Shown: positions 1 to 9,442, numbered from the stretch's first letter. The stretch: 64,000 nt of DNA from Sphingomonas sp. S1-29 (GCF_026167545.1 NZ_CP110678.1:1-64000), one strand, 5' to 3'. Made by a program: numbers and translations. Notes: generated from the sequence alone by a model not told the origin.

Positions 1-76
1 GGGTTCAGCGAATCTTCGCAACCAGACGGAATATTGTTTTCCGGCTGAGGGGGTTTTTGACTGTTGATGATGCGTC

Positions 77-99
77 GCCGGAAGCACGTGCTTCCCGGC
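77..99 (+). promoter_or_regulatory. hairpin in the dnaA 5' leader
   Basis: An 11-bp inverted repeat with a single bulged base is centred on the palindrome AAGCACGTGCTT. It ends three bases before the dnaA Shine-Dalgarno (AGGAGG, 102-107). A stem there could affect ribosome access or mark the end of an upstream transcript, but there is no T-run, so it is not a classical terminator. Function is inferred. Confidence 0.4.
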
Positions 100-118
100 A
101 CAGGAGGGGTCTGTCCGC

Positions 119-1498
119 GTGAACGAGCAAGACGAGGCTGGCCGATCGGCGACACTGGCAACCGCCTGGGAACAGGTGCGCCGGAACCTTCGTGCCCAAT
201 CGGGTGCGAAGGTGTTCGACCAGTGGCTCAAGCCCGCGACGCTGGCCGATAGCTCGGACCTCGACTGCATCCGTATCGCGCTGCCCTCGCCGTTCATGAC
301 CAACTATGTGAAGGGCCATTATGCCGAGCGGCTGCTGCTCGAGTTCCGCACGATGCTACCCGGGGTCCGCGCGGTGTCGGTCGAGACGCTGAGCGCCGCG
401 CCAGCACCGCGTCGGGTGCTGAGCGAGGCCGCGCCCGTCGCCGCGCCCGTTGCGCAGGTGGTACCCGTTGCCGAGCGATTCGCCTTTGATCCGCGCTTTA
501 CCTTCGATCGCTTCGTTGCCGATACCTCGAACCGGGTGGCGCTCAACGCCGCCAAGGCGCTTGCCGATCGTAACCCGCCGCAGTTCAGCCCGCTCTACAT
601 CCATAGCGCGACGGGGCAGGGCAAGACGCATCTGTGCCACGCGATCGGCCATGCCTTTCAGGAGGCCAATCCCGGTGCGACCGCGATCTACATGCCCGCC
701 GAGCGGTTCATGTTCGAATTCGTCAAGGCGGTGCGCGCGCGCGACACCTTCAGCTTCAAGGAGCGGCTGCGCGGCGTCGACCTGCTGATGATCGACGACC
801 TGCAGTTCATCGCAGGCAAGGATTCGACGCAGGAGGAATGCTTCCACACCGTCAACGAATTCATGACGATGGGCAAAAGGCTGGTGATCGCCGCCGATCG
901 CTCGCCCCAGCACCTCGATGGGGTCGAGCCGCGGCTGGTCAGCCGGCTGGGCGCGGGGCTGGTCACCGACATCAAGCCGCCGGAATTCGGCCTGCGCCGC
1001 GCGATCCTCGACGCCAAGCTGCGCGAGATGCCGCAAGTTGCGGTGCCCGACGAAGTGCTCGAATTGCTGGCGATGCGGATCAACACCAACATCCGCGAGC
1101 TGGAGGGCGCGCTCAACCGGCTGGTCGCCTATGCCCAGTTGATCGGTGAGACCGTGACGATGGATTTCGCGCTTCAGACCTTGGGCGAAGTGCTGCGCGG
1201 GGCACAGCGCCGCGTGACGATCGACGACATCCAAAAGGCGGTGTCGGCGCATTTCGAGATGAAGCAGCTCGATCTGATCTCCGATCGCCGCGCAGTGGCG
1301 GTGGCACGCCCGCGCCAGATCGCGATGTACCTCGCCAAGCGGCTGACGACACGCAGCCTGCCCGAGATCGGCCGCAAATTCGGCAACCGCGACCATTCGA
1401 CGGTGATCCACGCGGTCAAGCGGATCGAGGATCTGCGCGGCAAAGACCGCGAGATCGACGGTGCGGTACGCAGCTTGATGCGGCAGCTGGAAAGCTGA
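119..1498 (+). CDS. dnaA: chromosomal replication initiator DnaA
   Basis: DnaA is the AAA+ ATPase that binds DnaA boxes and melts the origin. The protein has 459 residues. Domain I is roughly 10-85, with a short proline/alanine linker at 93-118. The AAA+ domain has Walker A SATGQGKT (163-170) and Walker B LLMIDDLQF (222-230). The C-terminal DNA-binding signature GNRDHSTVIHAVKRIE lies near 420-437. The first glycine of Walker A is Ser. The start is GTG at 119, preceded by AGGAGG at 102-107 with good spacing. No ATG in frame suits better. No DnaA-box cluster is visible next to the gene, so the origin is probably not here. Confidence 0.97.
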   Translation: MNEQDEAGRSATLATAWEQVRRNLRAQSGAKVFDQWLKPATLADSSDLDCIRIALPSPFMTNYVKGHYAERLLLEFRTMLPGVRAVSVETLSAAPAPRRVLSEAAPVAAPVAQVVPVAERFAFDPRFTFDRFVADTSNRVALNAAKALADRNPPQFSPLYIHSATGQGKTHLCHAIGHAFQEANPGATAIYMPAERFMFEFVKAVRARDTFSFKERLRGVDLLMIDDLQFIAGKDSTQEECFHTVNEFMTMGKRLVIAADRSPQHLDGVEPRLVSRLGAGLVTDIKPPEFGLRRAILDAKLREMPQVAVPDEVLELLAMRINTNIRELEGALNRLVAYAQLIGETVTMDFALQTLGEVLRGAQRRVTIDDIQKAVSAHFEMKQLDLISDRRAVAVARPRQIAMYLAKRLTTRSLPEIGRKFGNRDHSTVIHAVKRIEDLRGKDREIDGAVRSLMRQLES

Positions 1499-1546
1499 AC
1501 GACCATAGTTTGATAGCGTGACGGCGTGATACTTTCCCCTCTCGTC

Positions 1547-1618
1547 CGTCATTCCCGCGAAGGCGGGAATCCATAATTCCTGCACCGAATATGGATTCCC
1601 GCCTTCGCGGGAATGACG
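1547..1618. repeat. palindromic intergenic repeat (type CGTCATTCCCGCGAAGGCGG)
   Basis: Two arms related to CGTCATTCCCGCGAAGGCGG face each other across a short A/T-rich centre between the convergent dnaA and trpS genes. Each arm is itself a small hairpin, and the whole folds into a longer one. This is a REP/BIME-like intergenic repeat and could also act as a bidirectional terminator. Confidence 0.8.
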
Positions 1619-1739
1619 AAGAGAAGTCCGTTGTGTTGGCGGAAGAGTACCCGCTCCGGCGGCTCGCCGCAGGCGCTACGGATTGATCCTCACCAAACGG
1701 TGTGTTGGGGTACCCCCCCTCGGCAGCGAGGGGCGCAGA

Positions 1740-2747
1740 TTACGCTACCTGAAGCCCCAGCGCTTCTTGCGCCGCGCGCAGTGTCGGCGCCGCCAGCGTC
1801 CGCGCCTTGTCAGCGCCCTTGCGTAGCTCGGCAGCCACTTCGTCGCGGTTCGCCAGCAACTGGGTCAGCCGATCGCGGATCGGGCCCAGCGTTGCCACCG
1901 TCAGGTCGGCCAGCGCTGGCTTGAACGCGCCAAAGCCTTGTCCTGCAAATTCCGCAACCACGTCGTCGGTCCCGCGTCCGGCCAGCGCGGCGTAGATCGT
2001 CACCAGATTGCGTGCCTCGGGACGCTCGGCGAGTCCCGCCATCGTCTCGGGCAGCACATCGGCGTCGCTCTTGGCCTTGCGAAGCTTGGCGACGATCGTG
2101 TCGTCGTCGTCGATCAGGTTGATCCGGCTCATGTCCGACGGGTCGGACTTCGACATCTTGGCACTGCCGTCGCGCAGCGACATGATGCGGGGGGCGGCGG
2201 CCGAAATCAGCGGTTCGGGCAGCGGGAACAGCTCGACGCCGAAATCGGTGTTGAACTTGGTCGCGACGTCGCGCGCGAGTTCGAGATGCTGCTTCTGGTC
2301 CTCGCCCACCGGCACGTGCGTCGCACGGTACAGCAGCACGTCGGCGGCCTGGAGTACCGGATAGGTGAACAGCCCGACGCTGGCCCCTTCGCGGTTCTTG
2401 CCCGCCTTGTCCTTCCACTGCGTCATGCGGTTGAGCCAGCCCATCCGCGCAGTGCCGCCGAGCAGCCAGGCGAGCTCGCTATGTTCGGGCACGCGCGCCT
2501 GGTTGAACAGGATCGCGCGGTCGGTGTCGATCCCAGCCGCGATCAGCGTCGCCGCCATCTCGACGGTGGTGCGCGCCAGCTCGTTGGGATCCTGCGTCAC
2601 CGTCAGCGCGTGGAGATCGGCCAGAAAGAACAGGCAATCGTCACCCGGCTGCAGCGCATCCTGCATCGCCACCCATTGGCGGATCGCGCCGAGATAATTG
2701 CCGAGATGGAGGTTGCCGGTGGTCTGGATTCCCGAGACGATGCGCAT
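1740..2747 (-). CDS. trpS: tryptophanyl-tRNA synthetase
   Basis: This class I aminoacyl-tRNA synthetase charges tRNA-Trp. The protein has 335 residues, the usual bacterial length. The N-terminus MRIVSGIQTTGNLHLGNYLG contains the HIGH-type motif (HLGN). The KMSKS loop appears as SAKMSKSDPSD. The start is ATG at 2747. An in-frame extension to 2837 exists but runs into murJ and lacks family similarity. The gene follows murJ by 16 bp on the same strand and is probably co-transcribed with it. Confidence 0.96.
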   Translation of the reverse strand: MRIVSGIQTTGNLHLGNYLGAIRQWVAMQDALQPGDDCLFFLADLHALTVTQDPNELARTTVEMAATLIAAGIDTDRAILFNQARVPEHSELAWLLGGTARMGWLNRMTQWKDKAGKNREGASVGLFTYPVLQAADVLLYRATHVPVGEDQKQHLELARDVATKFNTDFGVELFPLPEPLISAAAPRIMSLRDGSAKMSKSDPSDMSRINLIDDDDTIVAKLRKAKSDADVLPETMAGLAERPEARNLVTIYAALAGRGTDDVVAEFAGQGFGAFKPALADLTVATLGPIRDRLTQLLANRDEVAAELRKGADKARTLAAPTLRAAQEALGLQVA

Positions 2748-2763
2748 GGATTCTTCTTCTGGT

Positions 2764-4323
2764 TCAAGCGGGGCGGCGGCGAAGCGCCTTGAGGTCCGAC
2801 GGGCGATAGGCACCCGTCGCGAAACAGGCCGCGACATAGACCAGCCCGCCGCCCGCCACCAGCGCGCCGAGCCCGGCGATGCGTATCAGCAGGCTACCGG
2901 TGGTGTAGGGGTCGATCAGCCCGTCGAGCATGTAGAGCACGCCGCCCATCACTAGCGCGGCAATCGCCAGCCGGGGCAGGCGGCGCTTGAGCTGCGAATC
3001 GGCGACGAAATGGCCGCGCCGGCGCAGCATCCAGTAGAGTAGCGCCATGTTGACCAGCGCCGACACTGCGGTCGCCAGGGGTGGCCCCATGAAGCCGATC
3101 GTCGGGATCAAGATGAGGTTGCCGACGAGATTCACCGCTACCGCGATCATTGCGAAGCGCACCGGCGTCCTGGTGTCGCCGCGCGCGTAGAAGCCTGGGG
3201 TCAGCACCTTGATCATCACATACGCCGGCAGGCCGATTGAGAAGGCTGACAGCGCCAGGGCGGCCGCGCGGGTGTCCTCGGCGGTGAAGGCACCGTGCTG
3301 GAAGATGCCGCGGACGATCGGCTCGGCGGCGACCAGGAAGGCGACGGTGGCGGGGAGGGTGAGGAACAATGCGAGCTCGATGCCGCGATTCTGCGTCTCC
3401 ATCGCGGCCTTGTCGTCGCCCGACGCCAGCATTCGCGACAGCGTCGGCAGCAGGATCGTGCCAAGGCCGATGCCGATCAGCCCCAGCGGCAGCTGGTTCA
3501 GCCGGTCGGCATAATAGAGATACGAGATCGACCCCGCTTCGAGCAGCCCGCCTGCCAGCGCGGTCGAGACCGCCAGGTTGATCTGCATCGCGCCGGCGCC
3601 GATCGCGGCGGGCAGGATCAGCCGCAGCAGCTCGCGAACATCGTTGTCGATCCGTGGCAGTCGCAAACGAAGGCTGATGCCCGCGCGGCGGCAGGCGAGG
3701 ATCAGCCAGAGCAGTTGCAACGCGCCGCCGACGGTAACCGCGATCGCCTGCGCGCGCGCGGTTTCATAGCCGTTGTCGCCGTGGAAAAACCACAGCGCCG
3801 CAATCATCGCGATGTTGAGCAGGATCGGCGCGGCGGCGTTGGCGGCGAACTTGCCGAGCGAGGTGAGGACGCCGCCGAGCAACGAGACGATCGAGATCAG
3901 CGCGAGATAGGGGATGGTGATCCGCGACAGCGTGACCGCGAAGGCGAACTCGTCGGGCGTTGGATCGTCAAATCCGCCCGACAGCGCCCATGTCAGCGGA
4001 TCGGCGGCGAGCATCAGTAAGACGGTGAAGCCGATCAGGATCGGCAGCAGTAGCGCCAACGTGCGCCCGGCGAAATCATACGCAGCGGTATAATCGCGGT
4101 CGGCCCCCACCTTGCGGTTGAACAGCGGTATGAATGCGGCGTTGAACGCTCCCTCGGCAAACAGCGCGCGGAACATGTTCGGCAGCTTGAACGCGACCAG
4201 AAAGGCGTCGGAGGCAAAGCCTGCGCCGACAAAGGTCGCCTGGAGCGAATCGCGCACCAGCGCGAGCACCCGGCTGACGAGCGTCAGGCCGCCGACCGAT
4301 CCGAGCGCGCGGGTGAGGTTCAT
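2764..4323 (-). CDS. murJ: lipid II flippase MurJ (MviN)
   Basis: MurJ flips the peptidoglycan precursor lipid II across the inner membrane. The 519-residue protein is almost entirely hydrophobic, with about 14 predicted membrane segments. It begins MNLTRALGSVGGLTLVSRVL, the characteristic MurJ N-terminus, and has conserved charged residues in the LVAFKLPNMFRALFAEGAF segment near 45-65. It lies between secB and trpS on the reverse strand. A repeat region separates it from secB. Confidence 0.95.
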   Translation of the reverse strand: MNLTRALGSVGGLTLVSRVLALVRDSLQATFVGAGFASDAFLVAFKLPNMFRALFAEGAFNAAFIPLFNRKVGADRDYTAAYDFAGRTLALLLPILIGFTVLLMLAADPLTWALSGGFDDPTPDEFAFAVTLSRITIPYLALISIVSLLGGVLTSLGKFAANAAAPILLNIAMIAALWFFHGDNGYETARAQAIAVTVGGALQLLWLILACRRAGISLRLRLPRIDNDVRELLRLILPAAIGAGAMQINLAVSTALAGGLLEAGSISYLYYADRLNQLPLGLIGIGLGTILLPTLSRMLASGDDKAAMETQNRGIELALFLTLPATVAFLVAAEPIVRGIFQHGAFTAEDTRAAALALSAFSIGLPAYVMIKVLTPGFYARGDTRTPVRFAMIAVAVNLVGNLILIPTIGFMGPPLATAVSALVNMALLYWMLRRRGHFVADSQLKRRLPRLAIAALVMGGVLYMLDGLIDPYTTGSLLIRIAGLGALVAGGGLVYVAACFATGAYRPSDLKALRRRPA

Positions 4324-4340
4324 GGGAGCCTTCGAACGAA

Positions 4341-4463
4341 GCCCCTCCCTTCAAGGGAGGGGTTGGGGTGGGTGGCGTGCTCGCGATACCGCGCCCGAAG
4401 CGCTGACGGATCGGTGCCGCCCGGACCCGACCCACCCCCGACCCCTCCCGGCCAGGGAGGGGA
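4341..4463. repeat. palindromic repeat (CCCTCCC/GGGAGGG type)
   Basis: Arms of the form CCCCTCCCTTCAAGGGAGGGG and ACCCCTCCCGGCCAGGGAG face each other about 80 bp apart, with complementary GGGGTGGGT / ACCCACCCC inner parts. The element fills most of the 148-bp gap between secB and murJ, which read in the same direction. It belongs to a different family from the repeat at 1547. Confidence 0.75.
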
Positions 4464-4471
4464 GAAGCCGC

Positions 4472-4993
4472 TCAAGCGTGGCCGATGCCTTCGCCTGCGA
4501 TCTCGCCGGTTTCGGCGGCTGCGGCCTGCGCCTGCTGCTGGAAATACAGCGCGCCGAAGTCGATCGGCTCGAGCAGCAGCGGCGGGAAGCCGCCGTCGCG
4601 CACGGCGTCGGCGAGCACGCGGCGCGCGAAGGGGAACAGGATGCGCGGCGCTTCGCCGAGCAGGAAGGGCTGGAGATGCTCGTTCGGAATGTTGCGCAGC
4701 CCGAACAGCCCGGCGAACGACAGCTCGCACAGATACATCACCTGGCCCTCGATCTCGCCGCGCGCTTCGATCTTCAGCACGACCTCATGGACGTCCTCGC
4801 CCACCTGCGCCGCGCCGATGTTGAACTGCACGTCGAGCTTGGGCGCGCCCTGCACCTGGTAGATCGCGGGCGCATTGGGGTTTTCGAACGACAGGTCCTT
4901 CACATATTGCGACAGGACATTGGCCATCGGCGCCGAATCTTCGCCATTGGCGGCTGGCTGCCCGAAGCCCTCGACGTTCCCCTGCTCGTCCAT
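4472..4993 (-). CDS. secB: protein-export chaperone SecB
   Basis: SecB is the tetrameric cytosolic chaperone that keeps preproteins unfolded and hands them to SecA. The protein has 173 residues. The core runs from QYVKDLSFENPNAP (about 24-38) to the end, with the typical LSFAGLFGLRNIPNEHLQPF segment and LLEPIDFGALY near the C-terminus. The start is ATG at 4993. The open frame continues upstream to 5101 but those residues do not look like SecB. It is divergent from the Tim44-like gene. Confidence 0.96.
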   Translation of the reverse strand: MDEQGNVEGFGQPAANGEDSAPMANVLSQYVKDLSFENPNAPAIYQVQGAPKLDVQFNIGAAQVGEDVHEVVLKIEARGEIEGQVMYLCELSFAGLFGLRNIPNEHLQPFLLGEAPRILFPFARRVLADAVRDGGFPPLLLEPIDFGALYFQQQAQAAAAETGEIAGEGIGHA

Positions 4994-5175
4994 CGGATAG
5001 GCCCTTTCATGTGGTGGCGGGCACGCCCGGCGCACCGAATATTGGAAAGCGCGGCGACTAGCAGGGAGGCCGCGCCAGTTCAACGGCCCGGCCCTCGCCA
5101 AAATGACATCGGCGGCGCTATTTGAATCCGGTCGCCCTTGCGCCTATGTTGTGGATCGAACTCGTCGGAGGCACG

Positions 5176-5820
5176 GTGCTCTACGTTATTCTTCTTGCAA
5201 TGGTCGCGGGCTTTCTGGCGCTGCGGCTCTATTCGGTCCTCGGCAAGCGCACGGGCCATGAACAGCCCCTGCCCAAGCCGGCGGAGGATCGCGTCGCCAC
5301 GCTGCCGGTACCGCGCTCGATCGACCTGCCCGCCGAAACGCGCGACACCGTCAACCGGTTGATCGAGCCCAAGGCCGAAGGCGGGATCCGCGCGCTGGTC
5401 GCCGCCGATCCGTCGTTCGACCTGACGCAGTTCGTCGAGGGCGCGAAATCGGCGTATCGGATGATCCTCGAGGCCTATTGGAAGGGCGATCGCGAGACGC
5501 TCGAGTGGCTGGTGGAGCCCGACGTGAAGGCGGCGTTCGAAAGCGCGATCGACGCGCGCGCCGCCGCCGGCGAAACCCTCGAGAATCGGCTGGTTTCGAT
5601 CGAGCGTGCGGTCGTGTCCGATGCCGCGGTCGATGGCTCGCTCGCGCGTGTCACGGTGCGGTTCGACGCCGATATCGCAGCGATCACGCGCGGTGCAGAG
5701 GGCAATGTCGTTGCGGGTTCGCTCAGCGACGCGGTCGAGACGCACGATGCGTGGACCTTCACTCGCCGGCTTCGCAGCGACGATCCCAATTGGAAGCTCG
5801 CCGAGACCGACGAAGTCTGA
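5176..5820 (+). CDS. Tim44-like inner-membrane protein (TimA type)
   Basis: This is a Tim44/TIM44-like domain protein with one N-terminal membrane helix (residues 1-19, LYVILLAMVAGFLALRLYS). A charged linker is followed by the Tim44-like fold, from FDLTQFVEGAKSAYRMILEA (around 90) to the end. In alphaproteobacteria such proteins sit at the inner membrane and may assist protein insertion or assembly. GTG at 5176 is chosen because GGAGG lies five bases upstream. TTG 5122 and ATG 5146 are in-frame alternatives. The gene is the first of a forward run with mltA and the Smr gene. Confidence 0.8.
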   Translation: MLYVILLAMVAGFLALRLYSVLGKRTGHEQPLPKPAEDRVATLPVPRSIDLPAETRDTVNRLIEPKAEGGIRALVAADPSFDLTQFVEGAKSAYRMILEAYWKGDRETLEWLVEPDVKAAFESAIDARAAAGETLENRLVSIERAVVSDAAVDGSLARVTVRFDADIAAITRGAEGNVVAGSLSDAVETHDAWTFTRRLRSDDPNWKLAETDEV

Positions 5821-5845
5821 GCGCGATGACGGGGGTTTGAGGAAC

Positions 5846-7102
5846 ATGCGGACCCGGGGGGGAGTCGCGCTGGCCTTGCTGCTGGCGTCGTGCAGCAACG
5901 CGATCGTTCCTGGTGGAATCGAGCCGGGCGCGCCCGCGCCTGCACGCGGGCCGGAGACCACCGCCGATGCGGCGCGTTGGCCCAGTGCCGCCAAGCCGCT
6001 CGATCCGATCACCGCGCCTGCCGCGCCCGCCACTGCCGTTAGCGCCGCTACGGCAGGGGTCATTGCCGGGCCGGCGATCGCCTCGTTGCCCGTCGACAGC
6101 GCCGCAGCGACGCGCGCGCTCGCTGCTTTTCGCACGAGCTGCCCTTCGCTCCAGAAGCGCAACGATGTCACCGGGCTGACGCGTGGCAGCGACTGGGCCA
6201 AACCCTGCGCCGATGCGCAGCGCGCTACCGACGCCCGGACCTTCTTCGTGACCAGCTTCGAAGCCGTACAGATCGCCGACGGGCGCGCCTTCGCGACTGG
6301 CTATTACGAGCCCGAGATCCGCGGCGCGCGCACCCGCCAGCGCGGCTATGAAACCCCGGTCTATGCCAAGCCCGCCGACCTGGTCGACGTCGACATGGGG
6401 CTGTTCGCGTCGGACCTTGCCGGCCGCAAGTTCCGCGGGCGGGTGGAGGACGGCGCGTTCGTGCCGTATCACGACCGAACCCGGATCGAGGAAGGCGTGC
6501 TTGCGGGCAAGGGGCTCGAACTCGCCTGGGCCGCCGATCCGATCGAATTGTTCTTTCTGCAGGTGCAAGGGTCGGGGCGGCTGCGGCTGCCCGACGGATC
6601 GGTCATGCGGATCGGCTACGCCAGCCAGAACGGCCAGCCCTATACCGGCATCGGCAAGCTGATGCGCGATCGCGGGCTGCTCCAGCCGGGACAGGCGTCG
6701 ATGCAGGGGATCATGGCGTATCTGCGCGCCAACCCCGCCGAGGGCCAGGCGATCATGCGCGAGAACAAGAGCTATGTGTTCTTTCGCGAACTGACCGGGC
6801 CAGGGCCGCTGGGGGCGATGGGGCTGCCGGTGACCCCGCGCGCGACCGTTGCCGCCGATCCGCGCTTCGTGCCGCTCGGCGCGCCGGTGTTCCTGTCGAT
6901 GGATCGTCCCGACGCCAATGGCATCTGGGTGGCGCAGGATACCGGCGGCGCGATCAAGGGCGCCAACCGCTTCGATACGTTCTGGGGCGCGGGCGACGAG
7001 GCACGCGCTACCGCGGGCGGCATGTCGGCGCGCGGCACCGCCTTCCTTCTGGTGCCGCGCGGCACCCTCGCACGGTTGCGCGGTGGTCAGCCGACGCCTT
7101 AG
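5846..7102 (+). CDS. mltA: membrane-bound lytic murein transglycosylase A, lipoprotein
   Basis: MltA cleaves the MurNAc-GlcNAc bond of peptidoglycan to give 1,6-anhydro products. The protein has 418 residues. The signal peptide MRTRGGVALALLLASC ends in a lipobox with Cys at residue 16, so it should be lipid-anchored. A variable Ala/Pro-rich spacer follows. The MltA domain includes FATGYYEPEIRGARTR and FFLQVQGSGRL. The C-terminal 3D domain carries aspartates in VAQDTGGAIKGANRFDTFWG. It follows the Tim44-like gene by 25 bp and its end overlaps the Smr gene by 20 bp. Confidence 0.94.
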   Translation: MRTRGGVALALLLASCSNAIVPGGIEPGAPAPARGPETTADAARWPSAAKPLDPITAPAAPATAVSAATAGVIAGPAIASLPVDSAAATRALAAFRTSCPSLQKRNDVTGLTRGSDWAKPCADAQRATDARTFFVTSFEAVQIADGRAFATGYYEPEIRGARTRQRGYETPVYAKPADLVDVDMGLFASDLAGRKFRGRVEDGAFVPYHDRTRIEEGVLAGKGLELAWAADPIELFFLQVQGSGRLRLPDGSVMRIGYASQNGQPYTGIGKLMRDRGLLQPGQASMQGIMAYLRANPAEGQAIMRENKSYVFFRELTGPGPLGAMGLPVTPRATVAADPRFVPLGAPVFLSMDRPDANGIWVAQDTGGAIKGANRFDTFWGAGDEARATAGGMSARGTAFLLVPRGTLARLRGGQPTP

Positions 7103-7670
7103 CCCCGAGGAAACCGCGCTATGGGCGCGGGTGATGGCATCGGTGCGTCCGATCGAGGGGAGGGCGAAGCCTGCAGCGCCGGTCGCGGCGCCGGTGGCAG
7201 CGCCGCCCAAGACCGCGCCGGTGAAATCGCCCCCGCCGAAATTCGTGAAGATCAGGCCTGCGCCGGTTCCGGCTGCATTGGTCGCCGCGCGACCGCCGGT
7301 GTCGCCCAAGCCCGCGGCCAAGGCGACGCTCGATGGCGGCTGGGATAAGCGACTGGCGCGCGGATTGGTATCACCCGAAAGCTCGATCGACCTGCACGGC
7401 CATACGCTGTCGACCGCGCATCGCGTGCTCGATGCCGGGCTTGCCGACGCGATCACCCGCGGTGACCGGGTGCTGCTGCTCGTCACCGGCAAGCCGCCGC
7501 GCGCCGATGCCGAGCGGCCCTATGGCCGGGGGGCGATTCGAGCGGCGATCGGCGATTGGCTCGCGGGCTCGCGCCATGCCGAACGGATCGCGGCGGTACG
7601 CGGCGCGCATCCGCGGCACGGCGGGGCGGGGGCGCTGTACATCGTCCTGCGCCGCGCGCGGACCGGCTGA
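7083..7670 (+). CDS. Smr-domain protein (MutS2 C-terminal type)
   Basis: A short protein (195 residues) with a C-terminal Smr domain, a putative nuclease/DNA- or RNA-binding fold. The N-terminus VSRRLSPEETALWARVMASV and a Pro/Ala-rich linker precede the Smr core. The core has the SSIDLHGHTLSTAH motif (LDLHG type), LLLVTGKPP and the RHGGAGALYIVLRR end. The GTG start at 7083 overlaps mltA by 20 bp, suggesting translational coupling. Stand-alone Smr proteins occur next to mltA and secB in many alphaproteobacteria. The substrate is unknown. Confidence 0.85.
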   Translation: MVSRRLSPEETALWARVMASVRPIEGRAKPAAPVAAPVAAPPKTAPVKSPPPKFVKIRPAPVPAALVAARPPVSPKPAAKATLDGGWDKRLARGLVSPESSIDLHGHTLSTAHRVLDAGLADAITRGDRVLLLVTGKPPRADAERPYGRGAIRAAIGDWLAGSRHAERIAAVRGAHPRHGGAGALYIVLRRARTG

Positions 7671-7777
7671 CGCAACTTCAAGACTAACACCGCTGTTTTG
7701 TTAATCTATTTGGGCGATGTTGCGAGTCGCAGGAAGCCGTTTGTAACAGCGGCGGGCCAGGGGATTCACCGCCGACG

Positions 7778-9442
7778 ATGCATGGCTTCTCGCTCACGAG
7801 CAGGGCGACCCTATTCGCGATCTGTGCTGGTGCGGCGGTGTTCGCCGTGTCGCTGGCGGCAGGCGCGAATCTGGTCGGCGCGCTTGCCGCCGCGAGTGGC
7901 TGCGCGATGCTGTGCTGGGCCGCGGGGCGCCAAGTGTTCGCTTCCTATGCCGATTCGCTCGATGCCGCGATCCAGCGGCTGGCGCGCGCGACCAATGGTG
8001 ATTTGCTGAGCGCGATTCCCCCCGAGGTCGGGCGTACCGCGCCTGCGCTTGCCGGCGCGATGGACGGGCTGTTCCGCCAGCTTCACGGCAATTTCGAGCA
8101 TGTCCACCGGCTGGCGATGTACGATCCGGTGACCGCGCTGCCCAACCGGATCAGCTTCCAGCGCTCGTGCGAGGCGATGCTGGCCGCCGGACGCCCCGGC
8201 GACATCTCGGCGTTGTTCTTTATCGATCTCGACCGTTTCAAGGCGGTCAACGATACGCTCGGCCACGCGAACGGCGACCTGCTGCTCGGGATGGTCGCCG
8301 ATCGTATCCGCGGGATCGCCGATCGTCACGCCGCCAAGCCCGCCAAGGCGCAGCCGTTGATCGGTCGCCTTGCCGGGGACGAATTCACGATGTTCTTCCC
8401 CGCGCTTACCGATGCCGAGGAAAGCGAGCGGATCGGCCGCGCGATCCAGCACGCGCTGAGCCAGCCCTTCGCATTGTCCGACCAGGAAGTGCGGATCGGC
8501 GCGTCGATCGGGATCGCGATTCGGCCGCAGCACGGCGCCGCCCTCGACGATCTGATGCGCGCCGCCGACGCAGCGATGTACCACGCCAAGGCCACCGGTC
8601 GCGGCCGCGCCGAATATTTCACCGAGACCCTGGCGGCCGAGATCGCGACCCGTGCGCGGCTCGAAAGCGACCTGCGCGAGGCGATGGCAAAGCGGCAGTT
8701 CAGCCTGGTGTTCCAACCCCAGGTCAGCGCGCAGGACGGCCACATCGTCGGCGCCGAGGCGTTGCTGCGCTGGCAGCATCCCGAAGGCGAGAAGCTGCCC
8801 GCCGCGTTCATCCAGCGCGCCGAGGAAACCGGGCTGATCGTCGAGATCGGCGAATGGGTGGTCGAATCGGTCGCCGCGACGATCGCCCGCTGGGCGCAGC
8901 TGGGCATCGAGAAGCGGATGGCGGTGAACATCAGCCCGCGGCAGATCGACCATGCGCATTTCTTCCGCCGGTTGCGCGCGGCGATGCACAATGCGCAGGC
9001 GCCGGCGACGCTGCTCGAGCTGGAGATCAGCGAGACGCTGGCGATGACCTGCAGCGACGAGGTGATCGCCGCGATCGAAGCGCTTCGCGCCGACGGTGCG
9101 ACAATCGCGATCGACGATTTCGGTACGGGCTATTCGAACCTTGCGCGGCTGCGCGCGCTGCCGGTCGATCGCGTGAAGCTCGACCGCAGTTTGATCGAGA
9201 ATGTCGCGACCCACCACGAGGCGCGGATCATCGCGCAGGCGGTGATCAGCCTGATCCATGGGCTGAATTGCGAAGCGGTGGCCGAGGGGATCGAATCGGC
9301 GGCGCAGGCGCAGGTGCTGCGAATCATCGGCTGCGATGTGCTGCAGGGCTATGCGGTGGCGCGGCCGATGCCCGAGGATATCTTCCTTGCCTGGGCGCAG
9401 ACGCCGCGGATGCCGCTGCTCAGCCGAGCGTTCGCCGGATGA
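7778..9442 (+). CDS. membrane GGDEF-EAL protein (c-di-GMP turnover)
   Basis: The protein has 554 residues: two membrane segments (about 10-50), a short linker, a GGDEF domain (about 112-285) and an EAL domain (about 297-550). The GGDEF signature reads AGDEF at 199-203, a variant that can still be active. The EAL domain keeps EALLRW (327-332), NISPRQ, LELEISE, DDFGTG and VAEGIES, so phosphodiesterase activity is expected. Whether the cyclase half is active or only binds GTP cannot be told. The 3' end overlaps the convergent dapE by 23 bp. Confidence 0.9.
   Translation: MHGFSLTSRATLFAICAGAAVFAVSLAAGANLVGALAAASGCAMLCWAAGRQVFASYADSLDAAIQRLARATNGDLLSAIPPEVGRTAPALAGAMDGLFRQLHGNFEHVHRLAMYDPVTALPNRISFQRSCEAMLAAGRPGDISALFFIDLDRFKAVNDTLGHANGDLLLGMVADRIRGIADRHAAKPAKAQPLIGRLAGDEFTMFFPALTDAEESERIGRAIQHALSQPFALSDQEVRIGASIGIAIRPQHGAALDDLMRAADAAMYHAKATGRGRAEYFTETLAAEIATRARLESDLREAMAKRQFSLVFQPQVSAQDGHIVGAEALLRWQHPEGEKLPAAFIQRAEETGLIVEIGEWVVESVAATIARWAQLGIEKRMAVNISPRQIDHAHFFRRLRAAMHNAQAPATLLELEISETLAMTCSDEVIAAIEALRADGATIAIDDFGTGYSNLARLRALPVDRVKLDRSLIENVATHHEARIIAQAVISLIHGLNCEAVAEGIESAAQAQVLRIIGCDVLQGYAVARPMPEDIFLAWAQTPRMPLLSRAFAG

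Noticed and set aside
1..118. Possible replication origin beside dnaA
   Set aside because: No cluster of DnaA boxes or AT-rich unwinding region seen in this window; in many alphaproteobacteria the origin is not at dnaA.
1708..1738. GC-rich hairpin (CCCTCG/CGAGGG) after trpS as a terminator
   Set aside because: The stem is only six pairs and has no T-run in the trpS direction; left unassigned.
2748..2837. N-terminal extension of trpS
   Set aside because: The extra 30 residues lie over the murJ 3' end and spacing and family similarity both favour ATG 2747.
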